DNA from: Stenotrophomonas sp.
GTDB lineage: Bacteria > Pseudomonadota > Gammaproteobacteria > Xanthomonadales > Xanthomonadaceae
Assembly (NCBI GenBank): GCA_003484865.1
Contig: DMZT01000368.1
Coordinates: forward strand, 1-7,291
DNA length: 7,291 nucleotides
Reading direction: 5' to 3'
Numbering within the stretch: position 1 is the first letter of the stretch; each line of letters begins with the position of its first letter. Shown one piece after another: positions 1 through 7,291 of the stretch. Below the pieces are notes generated by a model that had not been told where the DNA came from, ran no database searches, and worked only from the letters and a program-made list of their open reading frames with translations. A program made the position numbers and the translations under genes.

Positions 1-817
1 CTTCCACGGTGTCGTAGATGTTCTCGGTGAAGCAGGCGATGTGCTGGATGCCCTCGCCCTTGTAGGCGTCGAGGTATTCGTTGATCTGGCTCTTCGGATC
101 GGAGGATTCGTTGAGCGGGATGCGCACGATGCCGTCCGGGGCGGTCATCGCCTTGGACACCAGGCCGGTCTTGAGGCCCTTGATGTCGAAGTAGCGGATC
201 TCGCGGAAGTTGAACAGGCGCTCGTAGTAATCCGACCACTGCTGCATGTTGCCGAAATACAGATTGTGGGTCAGGTGATCGATGAAGGTCAGCCCGAAGC
301 CCTTCGGGCGCGGGTCCACGCCGTCGATCGGCGCGTAATCGGTATCGAACATGCTGCCGTTGGCGCCGTAACGGTCCACCAGGTACAGCATGCAGTCGCC
401 GATGCCCTTGATGATCGGGGCGGCGACGGCGCGGGTGTCAGGCTTGAAGTCGATCGGTTCGGCACCGTTGCCCAGGGCCATCTGGTAGACCTCATCGCCC
501 GGCTTCTTGAAGCGGATGGCGAAACCGCAGGCGCACGGACCGTGCTTCTCGGCGAAGTCCGAGGCGAACGAGTCCGGCTCTTCATTGACCAGGAAGTTCA
601 CGTCGCCCTGGCGATAGACCGTGATCGCACGCTGCTTGTGGCGCAGCACCGCGGTGAAGCCCATCTTGCGGAAATAGTCGTGCAGTTCCGCGCCACGGCC
701 GGCCGGGGCGGCGAACTCGACGAACTCGAAACCATCGATGCCCATCGGGTTTTCGAAGGTGGTGACCTGCATGCCCGGATCGGGTGCGAAGGACGCGGTG
801 CTCGTTTGGCTGGTCAT
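1..817 (-). CDS. hppD: 4-hydroxyphenylpyruvate dioxygenase, 3' end beyond the window
   Basis: This non-haem Fe(II) enzyme converts 4-hydroxyphenylpyruvate to homogentisate, the second step of tyrosine breakdown, in the cytoplasm. The window holds the first 272 residues; full-length bacterial enzymes have roughly 350-370, so about a quarter is missing. The N-terminal vicinal-oxygen-chelate half contains the DYFRKMGF region (residues 47-54). The catalytic half begins near residue 175 and carries IDHLTHN, whose His181 matches the first iron ligand, and GIQHIA, whose His259 matches the second. The third ligand, a glutamate, lies in the missing part. The ATG at 817 is preceded by GGAG at 825-828 (7-nt spacing). 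No frameshift is visible. The gene diverges from a MarR-type regulator, and a strong promoter with an embedded inverted repeat lies about 90 bp upstream of the start. The identification is firm. Confidence 0.96.
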   Translation of the reverse strand, partial: MTSQTSTASFAPDPGMQVTTFENPMGIDGFEFVEFAAPAGRGAELHDYFRKMGFTAVLRHKQRAITVYRQGDVNFLVNEEPDSFASDFAEKHGPCACGFAIRFKKPGDEVYQMALGNGAEPIDFKPDTRAVAAPIIKGIGDCMLYLVDRYGANGSMFDTDYAPIDGVDPRPKGFGLTFIDHLTHNLYFGNMQQWSDYYERLFNFREIRYFDIKGLKTGLVSKAMTAPDGIVRIPLNESSDPKSQINEYLDAYKGEGIQHIACFTENIYDTVE

Positions 818-904
818 GCTGTGGCTCCAAAGCAATCCGCATCGGAAAAAACCAGGTGCGGTAGGAAGGCAGACCCGCGAGAATGCGGAGTCCGGAACGT
901 AGGT

Positions 905-910
905 TATAGT
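905..910 (+). promoter_or_regulatory. possible -10 element for the marR-type gene
   Basis: TATAGT on the plus strand matches five of six bases of the -10 consensus and would place the transcription start near 917, about 28 nt before the ATG at 945. No good -35 hexamer is visible 16-18 bp upstream, so the promoter may be weak. The element overlaps the minus-strand hppD -10 box and the first two bases of the inverted repeat, so the two divergent promoters may compete or be repressed together. Confidence 0.4.
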
Positions 911-922
911 TTCACATGAAAC
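909..922. promoter_or_regulatory. inverted-repeat operator candidate between hppD and the MarR gene
   Basis: The sequence GTTTCACATGAAAC has perfect 6-bp arms (GTTTCA and TGAAAC) around a 2-bp centre, a size and symmetry suited to a dimeric winged-helix repressor. It lies wholly within the 17-bp spacer of the hppD promoter and overlaps the likely -10 of the divergent regulator gene. I found no second copy in the window. By position it is the likely binding site of the adjacent MarR-family protein; this is inferred. Confidence 0.62.
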
Positions 923-944
923 CACCATCAAGGTGCACCGCAGC

Positions 945-1433
945 ATGAGCCCGCCCGATCCCAGCAGTCACAGCATCCGCGCATCGCACGCCCTGCTCGA
1001 TCTGGAGCAGTTCCTGCCCTACCGGCTGAGCGTTCTGTCCAACCGCGTCAGCGGCAACATCGCCAAGCTGTACGGGGACCGTTATGGCCTGGCGATCCCC
1101 GAGTGGCGGGTGATCACGGTCCTGGCGCTGTACCCGGGCTCGTCGGCCAGCGAGGTGTCCGATCGCACCGCGATGGACAAGGTCGCGGTCAGCCGCGCCG
1201 TGGCCAGACTGCTCGAACGGGGCTTCATCAAGCGTGAAACCCATGGCGATGACCGCCGCCGCTCGGTGCTGGCGCTGTCGGCCGCCGGATTCGAGGTGTA
1301 CGAGACCATCGCGCCGCTGGTGATCGACATCACCCGCAAGCTGATGTCCGTGCTCAGCGAGGACGAAGAACAGATGCTGGAGACGCTGATCCTGCGCCTG
1401 GCCGGGGAAGGCCTGCAGCGGATGGACGAGTAG
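945..1433 (+). CDS. MarR-family winged-helix transcriptional regulator, probable regulator of hppD
   Basis: The 162-residue protein has the size and layout of the MarR family, which are DNA-binding dimers often released by small aromatic ligands. Helical dimerisation segments flank a winged helix-turn-helix at about residues 52-115: SASEVSDRTAMDK leads into the recognition helix KVAVSRAVARLLERG (79-93), followed by the family's wing signature GDDRRR (101-106). The ATG at 945 is preferred because AAGGTG (930-935) forms a Shine-Dalgarno sequence 9 nt upstream. A GTG at 933 in the same frame would add four residues but has no ribosome site. The gene diverges from hppD and shares its control region, so local control of tyrosine catabolism plus autoregulation is likely. 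The effector, perhaps homogentisate or 4-hydroxyphenylpyruvate, cannot be read from sequence. Confidence 0.92.
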   Translation: MSPPDPSSHSIRASHALLDLEQFLPYRLSVLSNRVSGNIAKLYGDRYGLAIPEWRVITVLALYPGSSASEVSDRTAMDKVAVSRAVARLLERGFIKRETHGDDRRRSVLALSAAGFEVYETIAPLVIDITRKLMSVLSEDEEQMLETLILRLAGEGLQRMDE

Positions 1434-1455
1434 GCAACGACCGTTGGTCGTTGCC
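1433..1455. terminator. hairpin between convergent genes, probable bidirectional terminator without a T tract
   Basis: GGCAACGACC (1433-1442) and GGTCGTTGCC (1446-1455) form a perfect 10-bp stem with a GTT loop. It begins on the last base of the MarR gene's stop codon and ends 2 bp before the stop codon of the converging gene at 1458. Neither strand has a run of T after the stem, so it is not a textbook intrinsic terminator. Its placement in a 24-bp gap between convergent genes suggests transcript-end formation or 3'-end protection. Confidence 0.6.
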
Positions 1456-1457
1456 GC

Positions 1458-2600
1458 TCAGCTCAGGTGCTTGCGCCGCGCATGTACCCACGGTGCGGCC
1501 AGCGCGCCGATGGCACCGCCGGCAAATCCCAGCGAGGCGGCCACGGCGGCCGCTTCGATCGCACCCGGCAGGGCCAGCGCGGCGACCACCAGCAGCAGCG
1601 ATGGCAGGCCGATGAAGGTCGCCATGAAGTAGCGCCAGCGCGGTGACCACGTGCCGACCTGGAGCAGACTGACCGGCATCCAGGTCTCGCCGGAGGCGTC
1701 CTGGGCAACCTTCGCGGCCACCTTGCCCAGGTCCGCTTCGACCGGCCCCTTGCCGCCACGCGCGGCAGCCAGCATCGCGGCCACCTCTTCAACCGCCGGG
1801 AAGCTGGTCGGCCAGGTCTGCGGGGCGTTGACTCCGTAGGCAGTCAGCAGCGGCAGGCTGATCCAGGGCGCCAGCAACGGACGCACCTTGCGACGGTCCA
1901 GCACACACCAGATCTGCGTCACGCCGTGCGCGGTCACGCTGTACAGCGCCAGCTGCGCCGCCGCCGGATACGGCAGCAGGTGCACGCGCGCGGCCATGCT
2001 GTCGTAGCCCATCTCACGCAGGAAGCCCGGGCGGGTACGTCCCTCGTGCGCCCAGGCCAGGCCGAGCGCGCCGACCAGATACACCTCGGCCGGATCCTTC
2101 GTGCCGGCGGTGGCGCGGTCATCGCTGGCCAGGAAGAACGCCAGCGATTTGGGTTCGGCGACGTCGTGCTGGTCCCAGCGCCCGGCGTCGCCCAGCACAT
2201 GCTTGAGCGGCAGGCGCGCCGGGGCGGTTTCGTCCTTGCTGGCGTTCTGCAGGAACGGCACCACGCTCAGCACGAAGCCCTGCAGGTCCACGCCGCGCAG
2301 GCCGCTGCCCTGCCACTCGGCCGGGATCAGGCCGGGCAGGCTGCCCTGGCGTGCCAGCGTGTCCAGCTGCGCCTTCTGCTCCACCAGTTTCTGCACGGCC
2401 GCCTTGAGCAGTACGTTGTCGGGCACGGAGACCATCGGCAGGCGGTAGCGGATCACGCCGGGCGCCGGGGGCTGGCCGTCGCCATCGAGCGCATCCGGCG
2501 CGGTGTGGTCATCCAGCAGCACGTCGACCGGCGGCAGGCTCACGCCGGCCGGCGCATCAAGGGAAACATCGGTGGTGCTGTCGCTGGTGCCCGGCTGCAT
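1458..2600 (-). CDS. unrecognised protein with two C-terminal membrane helices
   Basis: I do not recognise this family. From the ATG at 2600 the product has 380 residues. Residues 1-48 are rich in Asp, Pro, Ala, Ser and Thr and look disordered. A putative helix (LLKAAVQKLVEQKAQLD, 64-80) follows, then a mixed region of about 220 residues with conserved-looking aromatic stretches such as GALGLAWAHEG (177-187) and WCVLDRRKVRPLLAPW (231-246). Residues about 323-346 and 348-370 are two hydrophobic segments separated by a short Pro-Gly-containing turn, consistent with a helical hairpin anchor; the basic tail HARRKHLS follows. There is no N-terminal signal peptide, so the large N-terminal part is probably cytoplasmic. 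The start is uncertain: the frame stays open to 2687, with a GTG at 2627 and a TTG at 2687, but the latter abuts the upstream terminator. Only a weak CGGAA site precedes the ATG. High third-position GC and the good fit between a terminator and a hairpin support a real gene. Confidence 0.8.
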   Translation of the reverse strand: MQPGTSDSTTDVSLDAPAGVSLPPVDVLLDDHTAPDALDGDGQPPAPGVIRYRLPMVSVPDNVLLKAAVQKLVEQKAQLDTLARQGSLPGLIPAEWQGSGLRGVDLQGFVLSVVPFLQNASKDETAPARLPLKHVLGDAGRWDQHDVAEPKSLAFFLASDDRATAGTKDPAEVYLVGALGLAWAHEGRTRPGFLREMGYDSMAARVHLLPYPAAAQLALYSVTAHGVTQIWCVLDRRKVRPLLAPWISLPLLTAYGVNAPQTWPTSFPAVEEVAAMLAAARGGKGPVEADLGKVAAKVAQDASGETWMPVSLLQVGTWSPRWRYFMATFIGLPSLLLVVAALALPGAIEAAAVAASLGFAGGAIGALAAPWVHARRKHLS

Positions 2601-2685
2601 GCGTCGATTCCGTCGGTTGTCCGCCACGAACAGCGCGGCATGAGGTCCTTGGGGGTAGCGGCCGGGTGGCGCGGAAATTGAGCGC

Positions 2686-2715
2686 AAAAAAAAGCCGCGG
2701 AATCCGCGGCTTTTT
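2686..2715 (-). terminator. intrinsic terminator after the peptide-transporter/thioredoxin operon
   Basis: GCCGCGG (2694-2700) and CCGCGGC (2704-2710) form a perfect 7-bp GC stem with an AAT loop. On the minus strand it is followed by eight T (2693-2686), just after the TGA of the thioredoxin-like gene at 2719. On the plus strand it is followed by five T (2711-2715), so it could work both ways, though no plus-strand gene feeds into it. Confidence 0.92.
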
Positions 2716-2718
2716 CGA

Positions 2719-3321
2719 TCACGACGCCTTGGGTGGCGCCCATTGCTTCATGAAGGCGAAGAAGCGGCCGCGGTCGTAGCCCTTCTTCTGCCCCTTGTCC
2801 GCTTCCAGCTCACCGGTGAACTGCGAATGCAGCAGCGTGCCGTCGGCATCGAGCACGAACAGGTGCGGGTAGCCCTTCACTGCCGGGAACTGCGACAGGA
2901 ACGCCGCGTTCTCGTTCTCTTCGCTGTAGTTGACCTTCATCCATACGTAGTTCGCATCGCGGAAGCGGCGGATCTCCGCATCCCCTTCGATGAAACCGTC
3001 CATCAGATGGCACCACGGGCACCACTCGCCGCCCACATCCACGATGATCCGCTTGCCGCCGCGCTGGGCCTCGACCTTGGCCGTGGCCAGATCGGCGACC
3101 GGATCGCGGGCCGGATCGAACTGGGCATTGAGCGCCGCGATCGCGGCGATGTCCGCCGCGGCCGGGGTGTTGCCCGAGGCCACCGGTTCGCCGGGATCGG
3201 CGACCGGGGCCTTCTGCTCGGAGGTATCCAGCGGCTGCGCAGGCGTCGCGGTGGGCGCCGACGACGGCGAACAGGCGGCCAGCAGGCCGGCCACGATCAT
3301 CGACATTGCCACGGCTTTCAT
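2719..3321 (-). CDS. thioredoxin-fold lipoprotein with WCPWC motif
   Basis: The 200-residue protein begins with a lipoprotein signal (MKAVAMSMIVAGLLAAC): a short basic start, a hydrophobic core and a lipobox LAAC whose Cys17 would be lipidated after signal peptidase II cleavage. A Pro/Ala/Ser-rich linker (18-55) leads to a thioredoxin-like domain at about 70-195. That domain has a strand KRIIVDVGG, the redox site WCPWC with Cys101 and Cys104, and the cis-proline loop GYPHLFVLD with Pro152. The pattern resembles thioredoxin-like domains of the DsbD-gamma or Thioredoxin_7 type, so disulfide reduction or exchange in the periplasm is likely; the partner is unknown. ATG3321 is chosen over ATG3327, two codons earlier, because AGGAAGG (3336-3330) lies 8 nt from the former and only 2 nt from the latter. 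The gene starts 14 bp after the transporter stop, and the ribosome site begins within that stop codon, implying translational coupling. Confidence 0.88.
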   Translation of the reverse strand: MKAVAMSMIVAGLLAACSPSSAPTATPAQPLDTSEQKAPVADPGEPVASGNTPAAADIAAIAALNAQFDPARDPVADLATAKVEAQRGGKRIIVDVGGEWCPWCHLMDGFIEGDAEIRRFRDANYVWMKVNYSEENENAAFLSQFPAVKGYPHLFVLDADGTLLHSQFTGELEADKGQKKGYDRGRFFAFMKQWAPPKAS

Positions 3322-3335
3322 GCGCATCGCCTTCC

Positions 3336-4838
<1,503 letters not shown>

Positions 4839-4896
4839 GCGGGATTCCTGGGTTCGGTGGAAGACATGCACGTCCGATGTGCGAAAGCAGCGCGGG

Positions 4897-4926
4897 AGAA
4901 TCCCAGACCAACCACGTTCACGTCAA
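4897..4926 (-). promoter_or_regulatory. possible promoter of the peptide-transporter operon
   Basis: On the minus strand TTGACG (4926-4921) matches five of six bases of the -35 consensus. After 18 nt comes GATTCT (4902-4897), which matches the -10 at three positions only. Transcription would start near 4890, leaving a leader of about 50 nt. The weak -10 suggests dependence on an activator or that the true element lies elsewhere. Confidence 0.38.
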
Positions 4927-4963
4927 ATACACGCTGATGTGGACCGCTGGCAGCATGGTCGCT

Positions 4964-4983
4964 GAACTTGCATCTGCAACTTC
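4964..4983. promoter_or_regulatory. near-palindrome upstream of the transporter promoter, possible operator
   Basis: GAACTTGCATCTGCAACTTC has a perfect core TTGCA-TC-TGCAA (4968-4979), extended on both sides by GAA/TTC with one non-matching pair. It sits about 38 bp upstream of the candidate -35 hexamer of the transporter operon, a position compatible with an activator. The binding protein is unknown and no second copy is present in the window. Confidence 0.3.
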
Positions 4984-5081
4984 CGGGCAAAACCCGGCAG
5001 CGCAGCAACGGCGGGGCCTGCCGCACCGTACGGCGGATGGGGCAGGTAAATATGAATAGGCTTATTGCGGTCGATGCCGGA

Positions 5082-5960
5082 TCAGGCGTCCGGCGGCATC
5101 GGGTCGTCGTTGCGGATCGTGGTGCGCACCTGGAACAGCTCCGGGAAGAAGGTCAGTTCCAGCGCCTGGCGCAGGAAGCCGACCCCGCTGGAGCCGCCGG
5201 TGCCGCGCTTGAAGCCGATCACCCGCATCACGGTGCGCATGTGGCGGAAGCGCCACAGCTGGAAGGCGGTCTCCAGATCGACCAGGTCCTCGCACAGCGC
5301 GTATTCGCGCCAGAAGCGGTCGGTGTTCTGGTAGATCCGCTCGAACACCGGGTGCAGCGCATCGTCGGCCACGTGCGGCTGCTGCCAATCGCGCCCCTGA
5401 TAGCCGGCCGGGACCGGATGGCCGAAGCGGGCCAGGTAGCGCAGGAACTCCTCGTACAGGCTGGGGGCATCAAGCACTTCCTGCAGCTGGGCCTGGCCGG
5501 CCGGGTCGTGCGAGAACACCTGCAGCATCTGCGCGTTCTTGTTGCCCAGCAGGAACTCGATGTAGCGGTACTGCAGCGACTGGAAGCCCGAGGACGGGCC
5601 CAGCACATCGCGGAAGCCCATGTATTCGGAGGGGGTCAGCGTCTCCAGCACCGACCACTGCTCGGTGAGCTGGCGCAGCACCTGCTTGCTGCGCGCCAGC
5701 ACCTTGCGGCACTGCCAGACCTCGTCGCGCTGCAGGAACCCGATCGCCGCGCGCAGCTCGTGCGCCAGCAGCTTCAGCCACAGCTCCGAAGTCTGGTGCT
5801 GGATGATGAACAGCATTTCGTCATGGTGCGGCGGGTTGGACAGCGGCTGTTGGGCCGACAGCAGCTGATCCAGGCGCAGGTAGCCGCCGTAGGTCAGCCG
5901 CCCCTCCAGATCGGTGTGGATACCAGCTTCGAGATCGCGTTGGTTCTTGTCGACGGACAT
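5082..5960 (-). CDS. kynA: tryptophan 2,3-dioxygenase
   Basis: This haem enzyme uses O2 to cleave the indole ring of L-tryptophan to N-formylkynurenine, the first step of the kynurenine pathway; it acts as a cytoplasmic homotetramer. The 292-residue product is full length. It is so close to the X. campestris enzyme that residue numbers coincide: distal His55 ([11 protein letters not shown]), Tyr113 and Arg117 ([18 protein letters not shown]), the haem-ligand His240 (WRFRHMRTV) and Thr254 in the flexible loop [13 protein letters not shown]. The start at 5960 matches the N terminus expected for the family. The sequence before it (GCGGTCCCTGCC) has no recognisable Shine-Dalgarno sequence and no clear promoter lies in the 71-bp gap upstream, so transcription may come from the oxidoreductase gene. 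The kynB and kynU genes are not in the window. Confidence 0.97.
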   Translation of the reverse strand: MSVDKNQRDLEAGIHTDLEGRLTYGGYLRLDQLLSAQQPLSNPPHHDEMLFIIQHQTSELWLKLLAHELRAAIGFLQRDEVWQCRKVLARSKQVLRQLTEQWSVLETLTPSEYMGFRDVLGPSSGFQSLQYRYIEFLLGNKNAQMLQVFSHDPAGQAQLQEVLDAPSLYEEFLRYLARFGHPVPAGYQGRDWQQPHVADDALHPVFERIYQNTDRFWREYALCEDLVDLETAFQLWRFRHMRTVMRVIGFKRGTGGSSGVGFLRQALELTFFPELFQVRTTIRNDDPMPPDA

Positions 5961-6031
5961 GGCAGGGACCGCTTGAGGGGCAGAAAGGGTAGCGCAGTGG
6001 CCGGGGGGCCGCGCATCCGGCCGTCCGCGGC

Positions 6032-6670
6032 TCAGCGCGCCACCAGATCGGCCGAGCCCACGATCCTGACGCCAGGCGTCGGCACCAACGCCGCCTCGAC
6101 CAGCGCGGCGGCGATGGTCTCGGCCGGATTGATCCGCCAGGCGCGCGGCAGGACCGGACCGAGCACACCCAGCACCACGCTGGCCAGATGCTCGCCGGTG
6201 CGCCGCTCGGCACGCTCGCCCCCGATCAGCCCGGGGCGGACCAGGGTCAGGGAGGGGTAGCCCAATCCCCGCAGGTCCTGCTCCAGCCGGCCTTTGACCT
6301 GGTTGTAGAAAATCCGCGCGCCGGGGTCGGCGCCCATCGCCGAGTTCAACGCGAAGGCATGCGCGCCGCGGGCGCGTGCCCGCTGTGCCACGGCCAGCGG
6401 AAAATCATGGTCGATCCGCGCGAACGCCTCCTTGCTGCCGGCCTGTTTGATCGTGGTACCGAGCGCGCAGATCACGGCATCCACCGCCCACCAGTCGGCC
6501 TCGGCCGGCAGCTGCGCGAAGTCCACCACCGGATTGAGCAGCGCCGCATCCGTGGTGTCCAGCGGGCGGCGGGTCGGAGCGACCACCGCATCGCAGCGCG
6601 GGTCGTCCAGCAGTTGCCGCAGCACATGACCACCGACCAGCCCGGTCGCCCCCACCAGCATCACCTTCAT
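6032..6670 (-). CDS. NAD(P)-binding Rossmann protein, atypical short-chain dehydrogenase (HTATIP2-like)
   Basis: The 212-residue protein starts directly with a Rossmann fold: [17 protein letters not shown] contains GxxGxxG (Gly7, Gly10, Gly13). A second strand ends in APTRRP, where the arginines (34, 35) could favour NADP. ICALGTT (67-73) fits the cofactor-lining strand, ALNSAMGAD has Ser110, FYNQVKG has the YxxxK pair Tyr122 and Lys126, and LVRPG (143-147) is typical of extended and atypical SDRs. The size and YNxVKG context resemble the HTATIP2/TIP30 group, usually annotated as epimerase-like or NAD(P)H-binding oxidoreductase; the substrate is unknown. The ATG at 6670 has AGGAG (6681-6677) 6 nt upstream. 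It is followed 71 bp later by kynA on the same strand, so the two may share a transcript, though no functional link to tryptophan breakdown is known to me. Confidence 0.88.
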   Translation of the reverse strand: MKVMLVGATGLVGGHVLRQLLDDPRCDAVVAPTRRPLDTTDAALLNPVVDFAQLPAEADWWAVDAVICALGTTIKQAGSKEAFARIDHDFPLAVAQRARARGAHAFALNSAMGADPGARIFYNQVKGRLEQDLRGLGYPSLTLVRPGLIGGERAERRTGEHLASVVLGVLGPVLPRAWRINPAETIAAALVEAALVPTPGVRIVGSADLVAR

Positions 6671-6803
6671 CGCACTCTCCTGCCGTCGCCGTGCTTACCA
6701 TCCTGCCATGCATGACCGGTTCAAGGCCGGCCGCACTGCGCCGATACTGTTCCCACCTCTCCACCGCTCCGGCCTCCGGCCGTGCCCTGCAAGGATCTGC
6801 CGC
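6671..6803. promoter_or_regulatory. divergent intergenic region with weak promoter candidates
   Basis: This 133-bp region separates two divergent genes. On the plus strand TTCAAG (6720-6725), 17 nt and GATACT (6743-6748) form a modest sigma-70-like promoter about 55 bp before the ATG at 6804. On the minus strand TTGAAC (6724-6719) could be a -35, but the TGGTAA that follows 18 nt later is a poor -10. The two -35 candidates overlap. No operator-like repeat stands out. Confidence 0.3.
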
Positions 6804-7291
6804 ATGACGGACCCGCACGACGCTCCCCCCAGCCCCGGCACCGCCGTCGGGCGGCTGTTGTCGCGGCGGCAGAGCGTGGGCACGGGGGTGGAGGCCGCCA
6901 GCGAGCCGGCGCCCGGCCCCAAGGGGGGCAGCAGCGCGATGCTGCAACGGTTGTTCGCCGGCATCGATGCGCCCGAGCCGCTGCTGGCTGCGTTCGCCAA
7001 TGGTATGTCCACCCTGCCCGGCGAGCTGGGCGACATGGGCCTGCGCCTGCAGTCGGCGCAGCGCAGCGCGGATTGGGTCAGCTATGGCCGCGCGATGCGC
7101 CAGCTGATCGACAAGTACATCCGCACCATCGAGCAGGAATCCCCGGATGGCCAGCCCGACAGCCTGCGCCTGCGCGAGCTGCTGCGGCATACCGTCGGGG
7201 TGACCGTGGCCAGCCTGCTGCAGAACATGCCGGAACTGCGCGAGGAGCCGGTGCAGCTGGCCGGTGAACTGCGCCACTGGCATCCCGGCCA
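6804..7291 (+). CDS. N-terminal part of an unidentified protein, possibly the region preceding a GGDEF domain
   Basis: The frame stays open from ATG 6804 to the right edge, giving 162 residues. AAGGA (6791-6795) lies 8 nt before the ATG, so the start is well supported. Residues 1-44 are rich in Pro, Gly, Ala and Ser and probably disordered. Residues 45-162 are predicted mostly helical (AMLQRLFAGI, LLAAFANGM, DWVSYGRAMRQLIDKYIRTI, LRELLRHTVGVTVASLL, PELREEPVQLAGELRHW). There is no signal peptide or membrane segment so far, so it looks cytoplasmic. The helical pattern ending in LRELLR...L..MPELREE reminds me of sensory regions preceding GGDEF domains in some gammaproteobacterial diguanylate cyclases. 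No GGDEF sequence is in the window, so this is a weak guess. The gene diverges from the SDR-like gene. Confidence 0.75.
   Translation, partial: MTDPHDAPPSPGTAVGRLLSRRQSVGTGVEAASEPAPGPKGGSSAMLQRLFAGIDAPEPLLAAFANGMSTLPGELGDMGLRLQSAQRSADWVSYGRAMRQLIDKYIRTIEQESPDGQPDSLRLRELLRHTVGVTVASLLQNMPELREEPVQLAGELRHWHPG

Larger units (their letters stand above)
903..931 (-). promoter_or_regulatory. probable sigma-70 promoter of hppD
   Basis: Read on the minus strand, TTGATG (931-926) is followed after exactly 17 nt by TATAAC (908-903), close to the -35 and -10 consensus with ideal spacing. Transcription would start near 896, giving a leader of about 80 nt before the hppD ATG at 817. The spacer contains the GTTTCACATGAAAC inverted repeat, so a protein bound there should block RNA polymerase. 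Both hexamers are read directly; promoter activity is inferred. Confidence 0.68.
4839..5081. other. intergenic region between kynA and the transporter gene, with several inverted repeats
   Basis: This 243-bp gap holds no credible gene. Besides the promoter candidate it contains three inverted repeats: GAACTTGCATCTGCAACTTC (4964-4983), symmetric except for one base pair; CCGGG-CAAAA-CCCGG (4983-4997); and CGGCAG (4995-5000) pairing with CTGCCG (5018-5023) across 17 nt. The last two lie 60-100 bp after the kynA stop on the minus strand and may help end its transcript, although neither is followed by a T tract. The first is a better operator candidate. Confidence 0.4.

Noticed and set aside
41..919. 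Open plus-strand frame of 292 codons opposite hppD
   Set aside because: It lies antisense to the clearly recognised hppD, has no recognisable motif, and its Val/Ala/Arg/His-rich composition is the usual shadow of a high-GC gene.
5072..5101. CGATGCCGGA/TCCGG-CGG-CATCG inverted repeat around the kynA stop codon
   Set aside because: The arms pair only with a 3-nt bulge, part of the repeat encodes the last residues of kynA, and no T tract follows, so a terminator call is not supported.
4968..6260. Plus-strand open frame of 430 codons across kynA
   Set aside because: It runs opposite kynA and into the SDR-like gene, shows low-complexity Gln/Leu/Arg/Ala content and no family features.
6405..7283. 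Minus-strand open frame of 292 codons spanning the divergent region at the right edge
   Set aside because: It overlaps both the SDR-like gene in another frame and the plus-strand gene at 6804, each with its own ribosome site; its sequence is Gln/Arg/Gly-rich with no motif.

Overview
This 7.3 kb window is high-GC chromosomal DNA, most likely from the Xanthomonadaceae (Stenotrophomonas, Xanthomonas or a close relative). The best taxonomic clue is the tryptophan 2,3-dioxygenase. Its active-site residues (His55, Tyr113, Arg117, His240, Thr254) fall at the numbers used for the structurally characterised Xanthomonas campestris enzyme, and the surrounding sequence looks very close to it. Every called gene has the G/C-rich third codon positions of a resident genome. 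I see no transposase, integrase, tRNA, rRNA, CRISPR array or other sign of a mobile island.

Layout. (1) 1-817, minus strand: hppD (4-hydroxyphenylpyruvate dioxygenase), with its C-terminal part beyond the left edge. (2) 818-944: a divergent regulatory region. A perfect 6+6 inverted repeat lies in the spacer of a good minus-strand promoter and overlaps a plus-strand -10 box. (3) 945-1433, plus strand: a MarR-family regulator. (4) 1433-1455: a strong hairpin between convergent genes. (5) 1458-2600, minus strand: an unrecognised protein with two C-terminal membrane helices. (6) 2686-2715: an intrinsic terminator with A and T tracts. (7) 2719-3321 and 3336-4838, minus strand: a two-gene operon of a POT-family peptide transporter followed by a thioredoxin-fold lipoprotein with a WCPWC motif. 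(8) 4839-5081: intergenic DNA with a probable promoter and several inverted repeats. (9) 5082-5960, minus strand: kynA. (10) 6032-6670, minus strand: an NAD(P)-binding Rossmann (atypical SDR) protein. (11) 6804 to the right edge, plus strand: the N-terminal 162 residues of a protein I cannot identify firmly; a regulatory region N-terminal to a GGDEF domain is one possibility.

How the genes fit together. The theme is use of peptides and aromatic amino acids. The POT transporter would import di- and tripeptides, HppD converts the tyrosine-derived 4-hydroxyphenylpyruvate to homogentisate, and KynA opens the indole ring of tryptophan to enter the kynurenine route. The MarR protein is well placed to repress hppD and itself through the shared operator. 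This is inferred from promoter geometry, not shown. I found no obviously new multi-gene system. The points most worth checking are the hppD/marR operator, the unidentified membrane-anchored protein, the transporter-thioredoxin pairing, and a near-palindrome upstream of the transporter promoter.
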